Origin: Candidatus Woesearchaeota archaeon
GTDB taxonomy: Archaea; Nanobdellota; Nanobdellia; Woesearchaeales; JACRKL01
Direction of reading: 5' to 3'
Assembly (NCBI GenBank): GCA_016219795.1
Contig: JACRKK010000105.1
Location: forward strand, 1 to 18,622
Length of the DNA stretch: 18,622 nucleotides
Made by a program: the position numbers and the translations under genes. Positions within the stretch are counted from its first letter, which is position 1, and the number at the start of each line of letters is the position of its first letter. The notes under the pieces are model-generated. The model worked only from the letters and a program-made list of their open reading frames with translations. It had not been told where the DNA came from and searched no databases. Of this stretch, positions 7,051-12,423 are shown piece after piece.

Positions 7051-8250
7051 TCACTTCCCACTCACAATCTCAACCACATCCCTGTGCTTTAAGACATGCT
7101 CTTTGCCGACGGTTTTTTTGGTCCTTACGTCAATGGCGCGAATAAAATGGTTGCCCAGATCCGAATGCACCCAGAATGCAAAATCCAGAGCTGTGGAGGC
7201 CTCAGGCATCAAAAAACAGTCAGGCAGGATGTTGCCATACTGGTCTCCCAGCTTGTTGACACCGCCGGGAAAGATGGCCATATATCTGAGAAGCTGATAG
7301 ACTGCAGCATCCATAACTTGCTGGATTCCTGTCCCTCCCCACTTGCTAATAATCTGTGTTTTAATAAATAAAAGCGCTTGTTTTTGTTTTGGGGTAAGTT
7401 TGGATTCGTCCGTTATCGTAAAGTCACCGTCGCCTGGGATGTAGGATATCAGGCCTTTTTTTGCTGCTTCGCGCAGCGCAAGCTCGCATTCTGCGCTACA
7501 GGGGATGAGAAGATGCTCTCGAAATTGCTCTTTCAACCGCTTGAAATTTGCTTCTGCGCAGGGCACATCGATCTTATTGCAGGCGATGATCATGGGTTTT
7601 GTCTGCTTGCGTAATGCAGTGGCTATGCTTTTGAGAGCAGCCTCATCCCATAGATGGGGTTTTTCCCGGTCTAGGTTCAGCTGCTTGATAACTGTATCAA
7701 CCATATCTTCTGTCACGCGGAAGCCGCTCATCTGTTTTGCCAGTGCTTTATGGATATGCCCTTTTTCCTGGACGACCTGGCGCGCAAAGCGCTCCCATTT
7801 TTTGTTGATGATGCCAAAGTACCACAGATCAATCTCCCGCTCAAGGAACTGGATGTCGTTTGCTGGGTCATAGCTTCCTGGCTGAACGGGCTCGCCTTTT
7901 TCATTGACGCTTCCTGAGACATCCACGACGTGGATGAGTGCGTGTGCCTGGCTTAAATCATCGAGAAACTGGTTGCCCATACCTTTTCCTTCATGCGCGC
8001 CCGGCACAAGCCCTGCAACATCAAGAAGGTCAACAGGCACAAAACGCTGGTGCCTGATGCAATAGCCGAAGCGGGGGTTGCATTGGGTGTTGAATTCCTT
8101 GTCCACGCATTCTACCCGGACATAGCTTGTGCCGTGATTTGGCTTGATGGTGGTAAATGGATAATTTGCGATGTCTACTTCTGCTAAGGTGCACCCTTTG
8201 AAGAAGGTTGACTTACCAGCAGAGGGTTTACCTACGAGTCCGATGAGCAT
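7051..8250 (-). CDS. ychF: YchF/OLA1-family ATPase (Obg-related)
   Basis: This 399-residue TRAFAC-class protein starts with the P-loop GKPSAGKST (residues 7-15) and has the switch motif DVAGLVPGAHEGKGMG, the G4-like NKID and SAE (G5-like). The C-terminal third (IFPGGVNKLGDQYG to the end) is a TGS domain, ending in HRDVVEI. YchF/OLA1 proteins bind the ribosome and hydrolyse ATP, acting in translation and stress responses. Length matches archaeal members (about 390-400). The ATG is supported by a minus-strand TATA box 26.5 nt upstream (8273-8280). It is divergent from the GINS gene. Confidence 0.95.
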   Translation of the reverse strand: MLIGLVGKPSAGKSTFFKGCTLAEVDIANYPFTTIKPNHGTSYVRVECVDKEFNTQCNPRFGYCIRHQRFVPVDLLDVAGLVPGAHEGKGMGNQFLDDLSQAHALIHVVDVSGSVNEKGEPVQPGSYDPANDIQFLEREIDLWYFGIINKKWERFARQVVQEKGHIHKALAKQMSGFRVTEDMVDTVIKQLNLDREKPHLWDEAALKSIATALRKQTKPMIIACNKIDVPCAEANFKRLKEQFREHLLIPCSAECELALREAAKKGLISYIPGDGDFTITDESKLTPKQKQALLFIKTQIISKWGGTGIQQVMDAAVYQLLRYMAIFPGGVNKLGDQYGNILPDCFLMPEASTALDFAFWVHSDLGNHFIRAIDVRTKKTVGKEHVLKHRDVVEIVSGK

Positions 8251-8272
8251 TCATCCTGAAAATAAGCAGTGG

Positions 8273-8314
8273 TTTTTATAGTTTGTTGCTTCTCCATAGA
8301 ACAACTTTTATAAA
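8273..8314. promoter_or_regulatory. divergent promoter pair for ychF (-) and GINS (+)
   Basis: TATAAAAA on the minus strand (8273-8280) is 26.5 nt from the ychF ATG at 8250. TTTATAAA on the plus strand (8307-8314) is about 27.5 nt from an ATG at 8338. Both predict leaderless mRNAs, and the second one moves the GINS start seven codons downstream of the first in-frame ATG at 8317. Confidence 0.7.
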
Positions 8315-8337
8315 TTATGCTATCTCCCAAGGCAAGC

Positions 8338-8967
8338 ATGGGGGAGGATTTGAATATTACTTTTGAGCGCCTGTATGAACTCCAGCGCTTGGAGAAGGAA
8401 CGATCGCAGCTGCAGCAATTGCCACACACTTTTTTTGTTGATGTGGTAAGCTACCTCACAGCCAAGAAGATGGCGCTTGCCTCGCTTTCTGTTGTTGATG
8501 ATGAGCGGGAGCGGATTATTGTCCAGCTCAAGAATATACGACGTATTATCACCCAGCTCTACGAGCGCAGGCAGAGAAAGATTATTCTTATGGCACAGAA
8601 CAAAGTATCAACGCAGACGAAATTGCCTGAAATGGATGCGCTTTTGCCGGAAGAGGAATCCTTCTTTAAAGAGCTTGTCAGCGTGCTTGAGCGCAACAAT
8701 AAGGAGGTGTTGCTCAGATTGTTAGGAACTCACCAGCAGGAAACTGAAAACCAGCAGCCGGTTGCTTTGGAACAAAGCCCAGCTGTGGAGCAAGCTTCCC
8801 CTGAAAAAGAGACTAGAATTGTCCGTTTCTTAGGTAATGTGCCGCAGTTCTTTGGAGCGGATCTGGAGAGTTACGGACCGTTTGAGGAAGAGGATACAGC
8901 ATCCCTACCTCCTGATCTTGCAGAGATTCTTATTTCTAAGAGTCAGGCAGAATGGGTTGAAAAATAA
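8338..8967 (+). CDS. GINS complex subunit (archaeal GINS51-like)
   Basis: GINS bridges the MCM helicase and other replisome proteins as part of the archaeal CMG-like complex. The 209-residue protein has the Sld5/Psf1-like layout: an N-terminal helical A domain (FERLYELQRLEKERSQL near the start; a long helix ERERIIVQLKNIRRIITQLYERR near residues 55-77), a Gln/Glu-rich linker around 130-160, and a C-terminal B domain with FLGNVPQFFGADLESYGPF and LPPDLAEILISKSQAEWV. An A-then-B order is that of GINS51. The ATG at 8338 is chosen from TATA spacing; 8317 is possible. No primase or PCNA gene is adjacent, unlike in many euryarchaea. Confidence 0.85.
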   Translation: MGEDLNITFERLYELQRLEKERSQLQQLPHTFFVDVVSYLTAKKMALASLSVVDDERERIIVQLKNIRRIITQLYERRQRKIILMAQNKVSTQTKLPEMDALLPEEESFFKELVSVLERNNKEVLLRLLGTHQQETENQQPVALEQSPAVEQASPEKETRIVRFLGNVPQFFGADLESYGPFEEEDTASLPPDLAEILISKSQAEWVEK

Positions 8968-8976
8968 AACGTAAGC

Positions 8977-9109
8977 TTTATAAATAAGCCAAAAATCCCT
9001 TTGTTATCGGTTTTCCCATAGATGGGGGCAAGAGAATGGCTCTTTTGATAAAAAGAAGCATTTATTCCCCTTATTTATGTAATTTAAAACATTTAAATGG
9101 TGAAAAAAC
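8977..9109 (+). promoter_or_regulatory. S19e upstream region: two TATA boxes and a small leader
   Basis: TTTATAAATA (8977-8986) predicts a transcript start near 9008, about 100 nt before the S19e ATG. A second AT-rich box (TAATTTAAAA, 9080-9089) is about 25 nt before the ATG and would give a leaderless mRNA. The leader between them has two small hairpins: CCCA/TGGG (9015-9026) and AAGAG/CTCTT (9030-9044), the second followed by TT. The long transcript could carry a regulatory leader or end early as a small RNA; the sequence does not decide. Confidence 0.45.
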
Positions 9110-9598
9110 ATGCCTGGAGCATATGACGTTCAAAAAAGCAAATTAATCCTTAAAACAGCCGATGAACTAAAGAAACTTAATGAGATTAAACCACCTGTGT
9201 GGAGTGCCTATGTCAAGACTGGTGCACATAAAGAGCGCCCGCCTGTACTTAATGATTGGTGGTTTCAGAGAAGTGCTTCTGTACTGTGTGCTGTAGAAGC
9301 ATTAGGTCCCATCGGTGTGGCAAAGCTCCGAACCAAATATGGCGGTAAGAAGAATAGGGGTCACAAGCCCGAGAAGTTCTACAAGGCATCAGGCAATATC
9401 CTCCGAAAGGTTCTCCAGCAGTTGGAAAAGGCGGGATTCATCAAACAGGCTACTATCAAAGGTCACAAGGGTAGGGTTATCACACCCAAAGGCAAGGCAT
9501 TCCTTGACCAGTCAGCAAAGCAAATTCCTCAGGAGCGTCAGGAGAAGAAGGCTCCATCACCAAAACAGGAACAGAAACCTTCCAAGAAAAATGGATAA
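9110..9598 (+). CDS. rps19e: 30S ribosomal protein S19e
   Basis: This 162-residue protein of the small subunit matches S19e from the start: MPGAYDVQKSKLI, then KPPVWSAYVKTGAHKERPP, WWFQRSASVLCAVEALGPIGVAKLRTKYGG and the winged-helix part ending KGRVITPKGKAFLD. S19e has no bacterial counterpart and functions in maturation of the small-subunit head. Residues about 136-162 form a Lys/Glu/Gln-rich tail, slightly longer than the shortest archaeal forms. It opens a four-gene ribosomal/translation cluster whose order is widely conserved in archaea. Confidence 0.96.
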   Translation: MPGAYDVQKSKLILKTADELKKLNEIKPPVWSAYVKTGAHKERPPVLNDWWFQRSASVLCAVEALGPIGVAKLRTKYGGKKNRGHKPEKFYKASGNILRKVLQQLEKAGFIKQATIKGHKGRVITPKGKAFLDQSAKQIPQERQEKKAPSPKQEQKPSKKNG

Positions 9599-9848
9599 GG
9601 AGGGCATGCAACTTCAGCAGAAGATAGTGATGCTGGAGCAGATGGTCCGTAGCAAATTGGCAAGTGAGGCCTGGGCGCGTTATTGCACCCTTAAACTTGC
9701 CCATCCGGAAACTACCATGCAGCTGTTGGTGACGCTTGCAGAAGCGGTGCAGGCAGGGCATGTCCGAGAACAGATTACCGATACTGAGCTTAAATCCCTG
9801 CTAAGGGAAATGCAACCAAAAAAAAAACAGTTTACCATACGGAAATAA
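9591..9848 (+). CDS. PDCD5-related (TFAR19-like) DNA-binding protein
   Basis: This 85-residue helical protein overlaps the end of S19e by 8 nt. The family pattern is clear: a helix ending in LASEAWARYCTLKLAHPE, a second helix LLVTLAEAVQAGHV, then ITDTELKSLLREM and the basic C-terminus PKKKQFTIRK. Its fixed place between rps19e and rpl39e is typical for archaea. Family members are small three-helix bundles that bind DNA or chaperonin; the archaeal role is not settled. A run of ten A bases (9818-9827) encodes PKKKQ and could be prone to slippage. Confidence 0.9.
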   Translation: MDKEGMQLQQKIVMLEQMVRSKLASEAWARYCTLKLAHPETTMQLLVTLAEAVQAGHVREQITDTELKSLLREMQPKKKQFTIRK

Positions 9849-9849
9849 C

Positions 9850-10023
9850 ATGGCACGATATATCCACATCAGCAGAAAAAAACGGCTTGCAAAACTGGCA
9901 AGACGCACCAAGTGGGCACCATTTTGGACAGTCCCACGTATCTACGGTAAAGGAAGAAGGGTCCACCCAGGCAGGCATACTATGATTAAGCGCCACTGGA
10001 GAAGAACCAAAACTAAGGCATGA
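9850..10023 (+). CDS. rpl39e: 50S ribosomal protein L39e
   Basis: This 57-residue, very basic protein starts one base after the PDCD5 stop. Residues run ARYIHISRKKRLAKLAR, then PFWTVPRIYGKGRRVHP, and RHWRRTKTKA at the end, where the last part is the L39e signature (W-R-R-x-K-x-K). It lines the peptide exit tunnel in archaeal and eukaryotic ribosomes. Length is slightly above the family norm (about 51). It is short enough to be lost under a length cut-off, but its composition and position make it certain. Confidence 0.95.
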   Translation: MARYIHISRKKRLAKLARRTKWAPFWTVPRIYGKGRRVHPGRHTMIKRHWRRTKTKA

Positions 10024-10027
10024 GACT

Positions 10028-10456
10028 ATGACAGATGAACGAACCTATGTAATCCCACTACGGAAGGAATGGCTCAAGACACCAAAATACAGGCGTGCGA
10101 AAAAAGCAGTCGCTGCGGTAAAGGTGTTCCTCCAAAAACATATGAAAGGGGAAGAAGTAAGGCTTGGCAAGTTCTTGAATGAGGATTTATGGAAACATGG
10201 CATCCAGAACCCGCCTCCACGCATCAAGGTCAATGTTCTTAAGGATAAGGAAGGAGTAATCCGGGCAGAATTGTTCGGCAAACCCATTCAGCAGGGAAAA
10301 GAAGAGACCAAGAAAGAAGAGAAGAAGGAACAGAAGAAAGAGAAAACACCAGCAAACGAAGTGGAAGCTGAGATTGTCGAAACAAAAGAAGAAGTGCCCA
10401 AGGCTGATGCTCCCAAGAAGAAGGCAGCAAAGAAAGCAGCGCCAGAACAGCAATAA
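10028..10456 (+). CDS. rpl31e: 50S ribosomal protein L31e with long charged tail
   Basis: Residues 1-90 match L31e: ERTYVIPLRKEWLKTPKYRRAKKAVAAVKVFLQKHMK, then LGKFLNEDLWKHGIQNPPPRIKV. The remaining 50 or so residues are a low-complexity extension of alternating Lys and Glu, ending in an Ala/Lys-rich KKKAAKKAAPEQQ. Archaeal L31e is usually 80-100 residues, so the 142-residue length is due to the tail, which is probably disordered. L31e sits by the exit tunnel. In many archaea eif6 and rpl18a follow; here the cluster stops. Confidence 0.95.
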   Translation: MTDERTYVIPLRKEWLKTPKYRRAKKAVAAVKVFLQKHMKGEEVRLGKFLNEDLWKHGIQNPPPRIKVNVLKDKEGVIRAELFGKPIQQGKEETKKEEKKEQKKEKTPANEVEAEIVETKEEVPKADAPKKKAAKKAAPEQQ

Positions 10457-10471
10457 TCTTTTTGTGCAAAT

Positions 10472-10485
10472 TTTTTTAAATGAGT
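10472..10485 (+). promoter_or_regulatory. TATA-type promoter identical to that of tRNA-Ser
   Basis: TTTTTTAAATGAGT is repeated exactly at 10978-10991 in front of tRNA-Ser. Here it lies about 25 nt before an ATG at 10502. It is the best evidence that 10502-10717 is, or was, transcribed. Confidence 0.55.
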
Positions 10486-10501
10486 GTCTCTTCGCTTTCT
10501 T

Positions 10502-10717
10502 ATGGATGCATTAACTCTTGATGACAGGCTTTCTCTGATGCTCATGGAGTGGGGATATGGCTTTGGGAGCGGGTTGGGAAGCATGTAGGGGTAGTTATTA
10601 CTTCAGCCCCTCAAGCAGGATTCTCCTCCAAAAGATCCTGTTCTATTTAAGCAGGGCGAGGCGCATAAGATAGTTGGGTTTAGGGCAGGGTTAATGTATC
10701 CGCCTGCTCCCTTATAA
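10502..10717 (+). pseudogene. small leaderless ORF or decayed gene (72 codons, two in-frame TAGs)
   Basis: From the ATG at 10502 a frame encodes 28 residues (MDALTLDDRLSLMLMEWGYG, then FGSGLGSM) and stops at TAG 10586. A second TAG follows at 10592. The same frame then stays open for 41 codons with protein-like content (PLKQDSPPKDPVLFKQGEAH, then KIVGFRAGLMYPPAPL) to TAA at 10715. Three readings are possible: a genuine 28-residue protein; a gene broken by two amber codons, or by paired frameshifts (the +1 frame across the break reads KHVGVVITSA); or an RNA gene sharing a tRNA-type promoter. TAG ends other genes here, so suppression is unlikely. I do not recognise a family. Confidence 0.35.
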
Positions 10718-10725
10718 GAGAAAAA

Positions 10726-10733
10726 TTGATATA
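10726..10733 (+). promoter_or_regulatory. TATA box for the two-CW protein
   Basis: TTGATATA is centred 27.5 nt before the ATG at 10757, the leaderless distance seen throughout the window. Confidence 0.55.
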
Positions 10734-10756
10734 CTCTTCTACCCCATAAGAGGATT

Positions 10757-10963
10757 ATGACCAAGCAAGAGCCAGAGTCATGCTGGGAGTTTTGGCATTG
10801 TCCCAAGAACGTGAAAGAACAGTGTCTTGCCTACAAGCTTGATGCCGGTAACAGATGCTGGCTAGTGTCTGTTGAATTTTGTCCACGAGCCCACCAGGAG
10901 TTCAGTAATTGCATGGCATGTCCCTGGTTTAAGAAAATGAACCCGGATTTTGGCAAATGCTAA
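10757..10963 (+). CDS. two-CW domain small cysteine-rich protein
   Basis: This 68-residue protein has nine cysteines in the pattern of the two-CW domain: C9-W10, C15-P16, C23 (QCLAY), C34-W35, C42, then C52-x2-C55-PWF and a terminal C68. Such proteins occur in archaea and some bacteria, often beside signalling or redox proteins; the cysteines probably bind a metal or an iron-sulfur cluster, but the function is unknown. The gene stands alone with its own TATA box. No signal peptide or TM helix is present, so it should be cytoplasmic. Confidence 0.8.
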   Translation: MTKQEPESCWEFWHCPKNVKEQCLAYKLDAGNRCWLVSVEFCPRAHQEFSNCMACPWFKKMNPDFGKC

Positions 10964-10977
10964 GACCTTTCTGAAAC

Positions 10978-10991
10978 TTTTTTAAATGAGT
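10978..10991 (+). promoter_or_regulatory. promoter of tRNA-Ser(CGA)
   Basis: TTTTTTAAATGAGT lies about 30 nt upstream of the mature tRNA 5' end at 11015, consistent with a short 5' leader for RNase P to remove. It is an exact copy of the element at 10472-10485. Confidence 0.65.
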
Positions 10992-11014
10992 ACGATTCTT
11001 CTTTGAGGATTTGT

Positions 11015-11098
11015 GCCGCAGTGCGACAACCCGGGACTCGGTCCGCCTCGAAAGCGGATTAGCGAAAGCTTATCCAGGTTCAAATCCTGGCTGCGGCG
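11015..11098 (+). tRNA. tRNA-Ser (anticodon CGA, codon UCG)
   Basis: The cloverleaf is complete. The 7-bp acceptor stem is GCCGCAG with CTGCGGC, discriminator G at 11098. The D arm has a short CGA/TCG stem and a loop with GG. The anticodon stem TCCGC/GCGGA encloses loop CTCGAAA with anticodon CGA. A long variable arm (AGC-GAAA-GCT) identifies a class II tRNA, and the T arm is CCAGG-TTCAAAT-CCTGG. The long variable arm with anticodon CGA gives serine. No intron is present, and CCA is not encoded. Confidence 0.96.
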
Positions 11099-11202
11099 TA
11101 TTGTTTCATTTTGATTCTGCCAGGATTTGAACATGCACCCCAACTTCGTTGGTGGCACCTACTCATCGCCTGCGGCTCTTCGTAGGAATCCTGGCTGCGG
11201 CG
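11083..11202 (+). repeat. direct repeat of the tRNA-Ser 3' end flanking about 90 bp
   Basis: The last 16 nt of the tRNA, AATCCTGGCTGCGGCG (11083-11098), recur exactly at 11187-11202. In addition, GTTCAAATCCTGGC of the T arm (11078-11091) recurs inverted as GCCAGGATTTGAAC at 11119-11132. A tRNA 3' end repeated downstream is the classic footprint of site-specific integration into a tRNA gene (attL/attR), but the 104-bp period is far too small for an integrase-bearing element. It may be a deletion remnant, a mini-element, or a by-product of tRNA-derived duplication. Confidence 0.7.
11119..11195. other. three-way-junction-like structured element next to tRNA-Ser
   Basis: The ends GCCAGGATT (11119-11127) and AATCCTGGC (11187-11195) form a 9-bp stem. 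Inside are two adjoining hairpins. One is built on CCAAC-TTC-GTTGG (11140-11152) with extra pairs outside it. The other is 11158-11186: CCTAC/GTAGG, then a symmetric 5x5 loop, then GCC-TGC-GGC. The second hairpin abuts the closing stem and the first hairpin with little or no linker, as in a compact three-way junction. On the minus strand the internal loop reads GAAGA opposite GATGA, which allows two sets of tandem G-A pairs. This suggests that the minus strand, if transcribed, is the functional RNA. No ORF explains it. Confidence 0.5.
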
Positions 11203-11226
11203 GTTTTCTATGCCATTCAATATAAT

Positions 11227-11274
11227 CTGCGTTTTCCACTAGTGTATTCACTAGTGGCTCAATGGAAAACGCAG
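11227..11274. repeat. large nested hairpin 1 (TATT loop)
   Basis: CTGCGTTTTCCA (11227-11238) is perfectly complementary to TGGAAAACGCAG (11263-11274). Inside, CCACTAGTG (11236-11244) pairs with CACTAGTGG (11249-11257) around a TATT loop. The two stems share CCA, leaving a short bulge on the right side. It lies between tRNA-Ser and a convergent winged-helix gene. Confidence 0.75.
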
Positions 11275-11278
11275 GGTT

Positions 11279-11346
11279 AAAGAAAATCGGCCCGAGCGAA
11301 GCGAGAATGCCGCCGGTCTATTGACCGGCGGTGGCCGATTTTCTTT
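11279..11346. terminator. large nested hairpin 2 (TATT loop) with T-tract, possible bidirectional terminator
   Basis: AAAGAAAATCGGCC (11279-11292) pairs perfectly with GGCCGATTTTCTTT (11333-11346). Inside, CCGCCGGTC (11310-11318) pairs with GACCGGCGG (11323-11331) around a TATT loop. A 17-nt insertion, CGAGCGAAGCGAGAAT with one more base, sits on the left side between the stems. The plus-strand 3' arm is T-rich and runs into TTTT, so it could stop transcription from the tRNA side, and the location between convergent genes fits. Its layout (outer stem, inner 9-bp stem, TATT loop) mirrors hairpin 1 although the stem sequences differ. Confidence 0.6.
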
Positions 11347-11409
11347 TTACGAAAGAACCAATGGGGGCAGTAACAGCAGGACTAATCACAGGAGTTATAG
11401 ATATAAACC

Positions 11410-11643
11410 CTAACTCCCCACAACCATCTTTTTCTTGGCTGACGCTTCCCCAATCAGAGCTTTCTCCAGTTCAAGAATTTTTTGGGTAATGAGACTTTTG
11501 GTGTTAAGCGTGTACAGCTTGGTTTTACCGAACTGGTGCGTTACCTTCACAATGCCATGCATCTCAGGCATCGGCCAGTAGTTGAACAATGATGCACGGG
11601 AAATCTCTGCACTCTCTATCAGGTCAGTTTTAGTGAAGTCCAT
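11410..11643 (-). CDS. winged helix-turn-helix protein, probably 5'-truncated
   Basis: This 77-residue protein has an HTH (DFTKTDLIESAEISRASLFN, then YW), a wing (HGIVKVTHQFGKTKLYTLN) and a C-terminal helix (SLITQKILELEKALI), as in archaeal winged-helix transcription regulators. Before the ATG the same frame runs 12 more codons back to a TAG at 11680-11682 and reads FGFLDFFVDNKG. That resembles helix 1 of the family (LDFLLDNP-type), yet it contains no ATG, GTG or TTG. Either translation starts at an unusual codon or the true N-terminus has been lost. The first helix is needed for a stable winged-helix fold, so function is uncertain. Confidence 0.65.
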   Translation of the reverse strand: MDFTKTDLIESAEISRASLFNYWPMPEMHGIVKVTHQFGKTKLYTLNTKSLITQKILELEKALIGEASAKKKMVVGS

Positions 11644-11680
11644 GCCTTTATTATCAACGAAAAAGTCTAGAAACCCAAAC

Positions 11681-11690
11681 TAATATATAG
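11681..11690. promoter_or_regulatory. AT-rich box between divergent genes
   Basis: TAATATATAG lies about 29-30 nt before the ATG at 11715 on the plus strand. Its complement CTATATATTA could serve the minus-strand winged-helix gene, with a start near 11660 and a leader of about 17 nt. One near-symmetric box may therefore drive both genes. Confidence 0.45.
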
Positions 11691-11714
11691 GGGGACACTC
11701 TATAATTCTGTAAT

Positions 11715-12350
11715 ATGGCAGCCACGGAACCAGAGGAGTTATCCCAGAAAACAAAGGATATACCCCTTAAGGAGTCTCACCACTTACTCCAGAAGCTTGG
11801 TCTTGGCTTCTGGATATTTGTGGTGTTGGTGTTTTCTTTTGGTTTCATGTTCATCTTCTACCTGCAGGAAATCATCAAGCTTGCCGTGAGCGGTTATGGG
11901 TACCTTGGGATCTTTGTCATGTCCTTTATCACTGACATCTTGGTGCAGCCCGTAGGGCCGGATGTACCGTTAGTGTTTGGCCTCTTCACCGAATCATTCA
12001 ACCCTTTATTGGTGCTTGCACTTGTGCTTTTGGGAAGTTATCTTGCGCTGTTCGTAGCGTATTATATTGGGAGAGATATTGGTGCTGCTGGCATCGAAAA
12101 AATGGTAGGAACGCTCACTTACCAAAAACTGCTGAAATCCCCTTCTTACGGATTGTGGATTTTGTTTCTTGGGGCACTGACGCCTATCCCTTATGTGCCT
12201 TATTTTGCAGGATTGTGGCACCTATCGTTTAGGGATGTCCTTATATATGCGGTAGTACCAAGAACCATCCGTCTTGTTGCCGTTTTCCTTCTGGCCTATT
12301 ACCTTGGGACCGAAGTTTTCCACATTGTTATCTTTGGCAGCACCACCTAA
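11715..12350 (+). CDS. VTT/DedA-like (SNARE-associated) membrane protein
   Basis: This 211-residue protein begins with a charged 25-residue cytoplasmic segment, then a TM helix (FWIFVVLVFSFGFMFIFYL), a re-entrant-like segment (VMSFITDILVQPVGPDVPLVFG), a TM helix (LLVLALVLLGSYLALFVAYYIG), and the sequence LFLGALTPIPYVPYFAGLW, followed by PRTIRLVAVFLLAYYLG. The paired re-entrant segments with Gly/Pro-rich motifs and the downstream Arg are features of the VTT domain (DedA/TVP38/VMP1). Family members act in lipid scrambling or undecaprenyl/polyprenyl-phosphate translocation. The archaeal substrate is unknown; lipid handling is an inference. Confidence 0.75.
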   Translation: MAATEPEELSQKTKDIPLKESHHLLQKLGLGFWIFVVLVFSFGFMFIFYLQEIIKLAVSGYGYLGIFVMSFITDILVQPVGPDVPLVFGLFTESFNPLLVLALVLLGSYLALFVAYYIGRDIGAAGIEKMVGTLTYQKLLKSPSYGLWILFLGALTPIPYVPYFAGLWHLSFRDVLIYAVVPRTIRLVAVFLLAYYLGTEVFHIVIFGSTT

Positions 12351-12363
12351 AAAAGAGCGAAAG

Positions 12364-12415
12364 CTTTAAATACCTCTACCTTATTACTCTCCCATCAGCA
12401 AATTCTCAAGGGGTG
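12364..12415 (+). promoter_or_regulatory. TATA box and Shine-Dalgarno of the proteasome gene
   Basis: CTTTAAATAC (12364-12373) predicts a start near 12395. AAGGGGTG (12408-12415) is a Shine-Dalgarno sequence 8 nt before ATG 12424 but only 2 nt before the in-frame TTG at 12418, so ATG 12424 is the start. This gene has a leader, unlike most of its neighbours. Confidence 0.6.
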
Positions 12416-12423
12416 TTTTGCTA

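Noticed and set aside
9022..9048. Eight-codon upstream ORF in the S19e leader
   Set aside because: It has no Shine-Dalgarno sequence and does not start at the predicted transcript 5' end.
9818..9827. Run of ten A bases in the PDCD5 gene as a possible frameshift
   Set aside because: The frame is intact through the run and ends with the normal family C-terminus.
10515..10540. Box C-like TTGATGA followed by CTGATG, suggesting a C/D sRNA
   Set aside because: No second CTGA (box D) lies at the right distance and the flanks do not pair into the terminal stem of a C/D RNA or a K-turn.
10586..10594. Two in-frame TAG codons read as amber suppression (pyrrolysine-like)
   Set aside because: TAG is an ordinary terminator for other genes in the window (for example carS and the surface protein), and no downstream signal is visible.
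10603..10806. Minus-strand 67-codon frame across 10603-10806
   Set aside because: It is antisense to the frame at 10607-10717 and to the start of the two-CW gene, with no promoter of its own.
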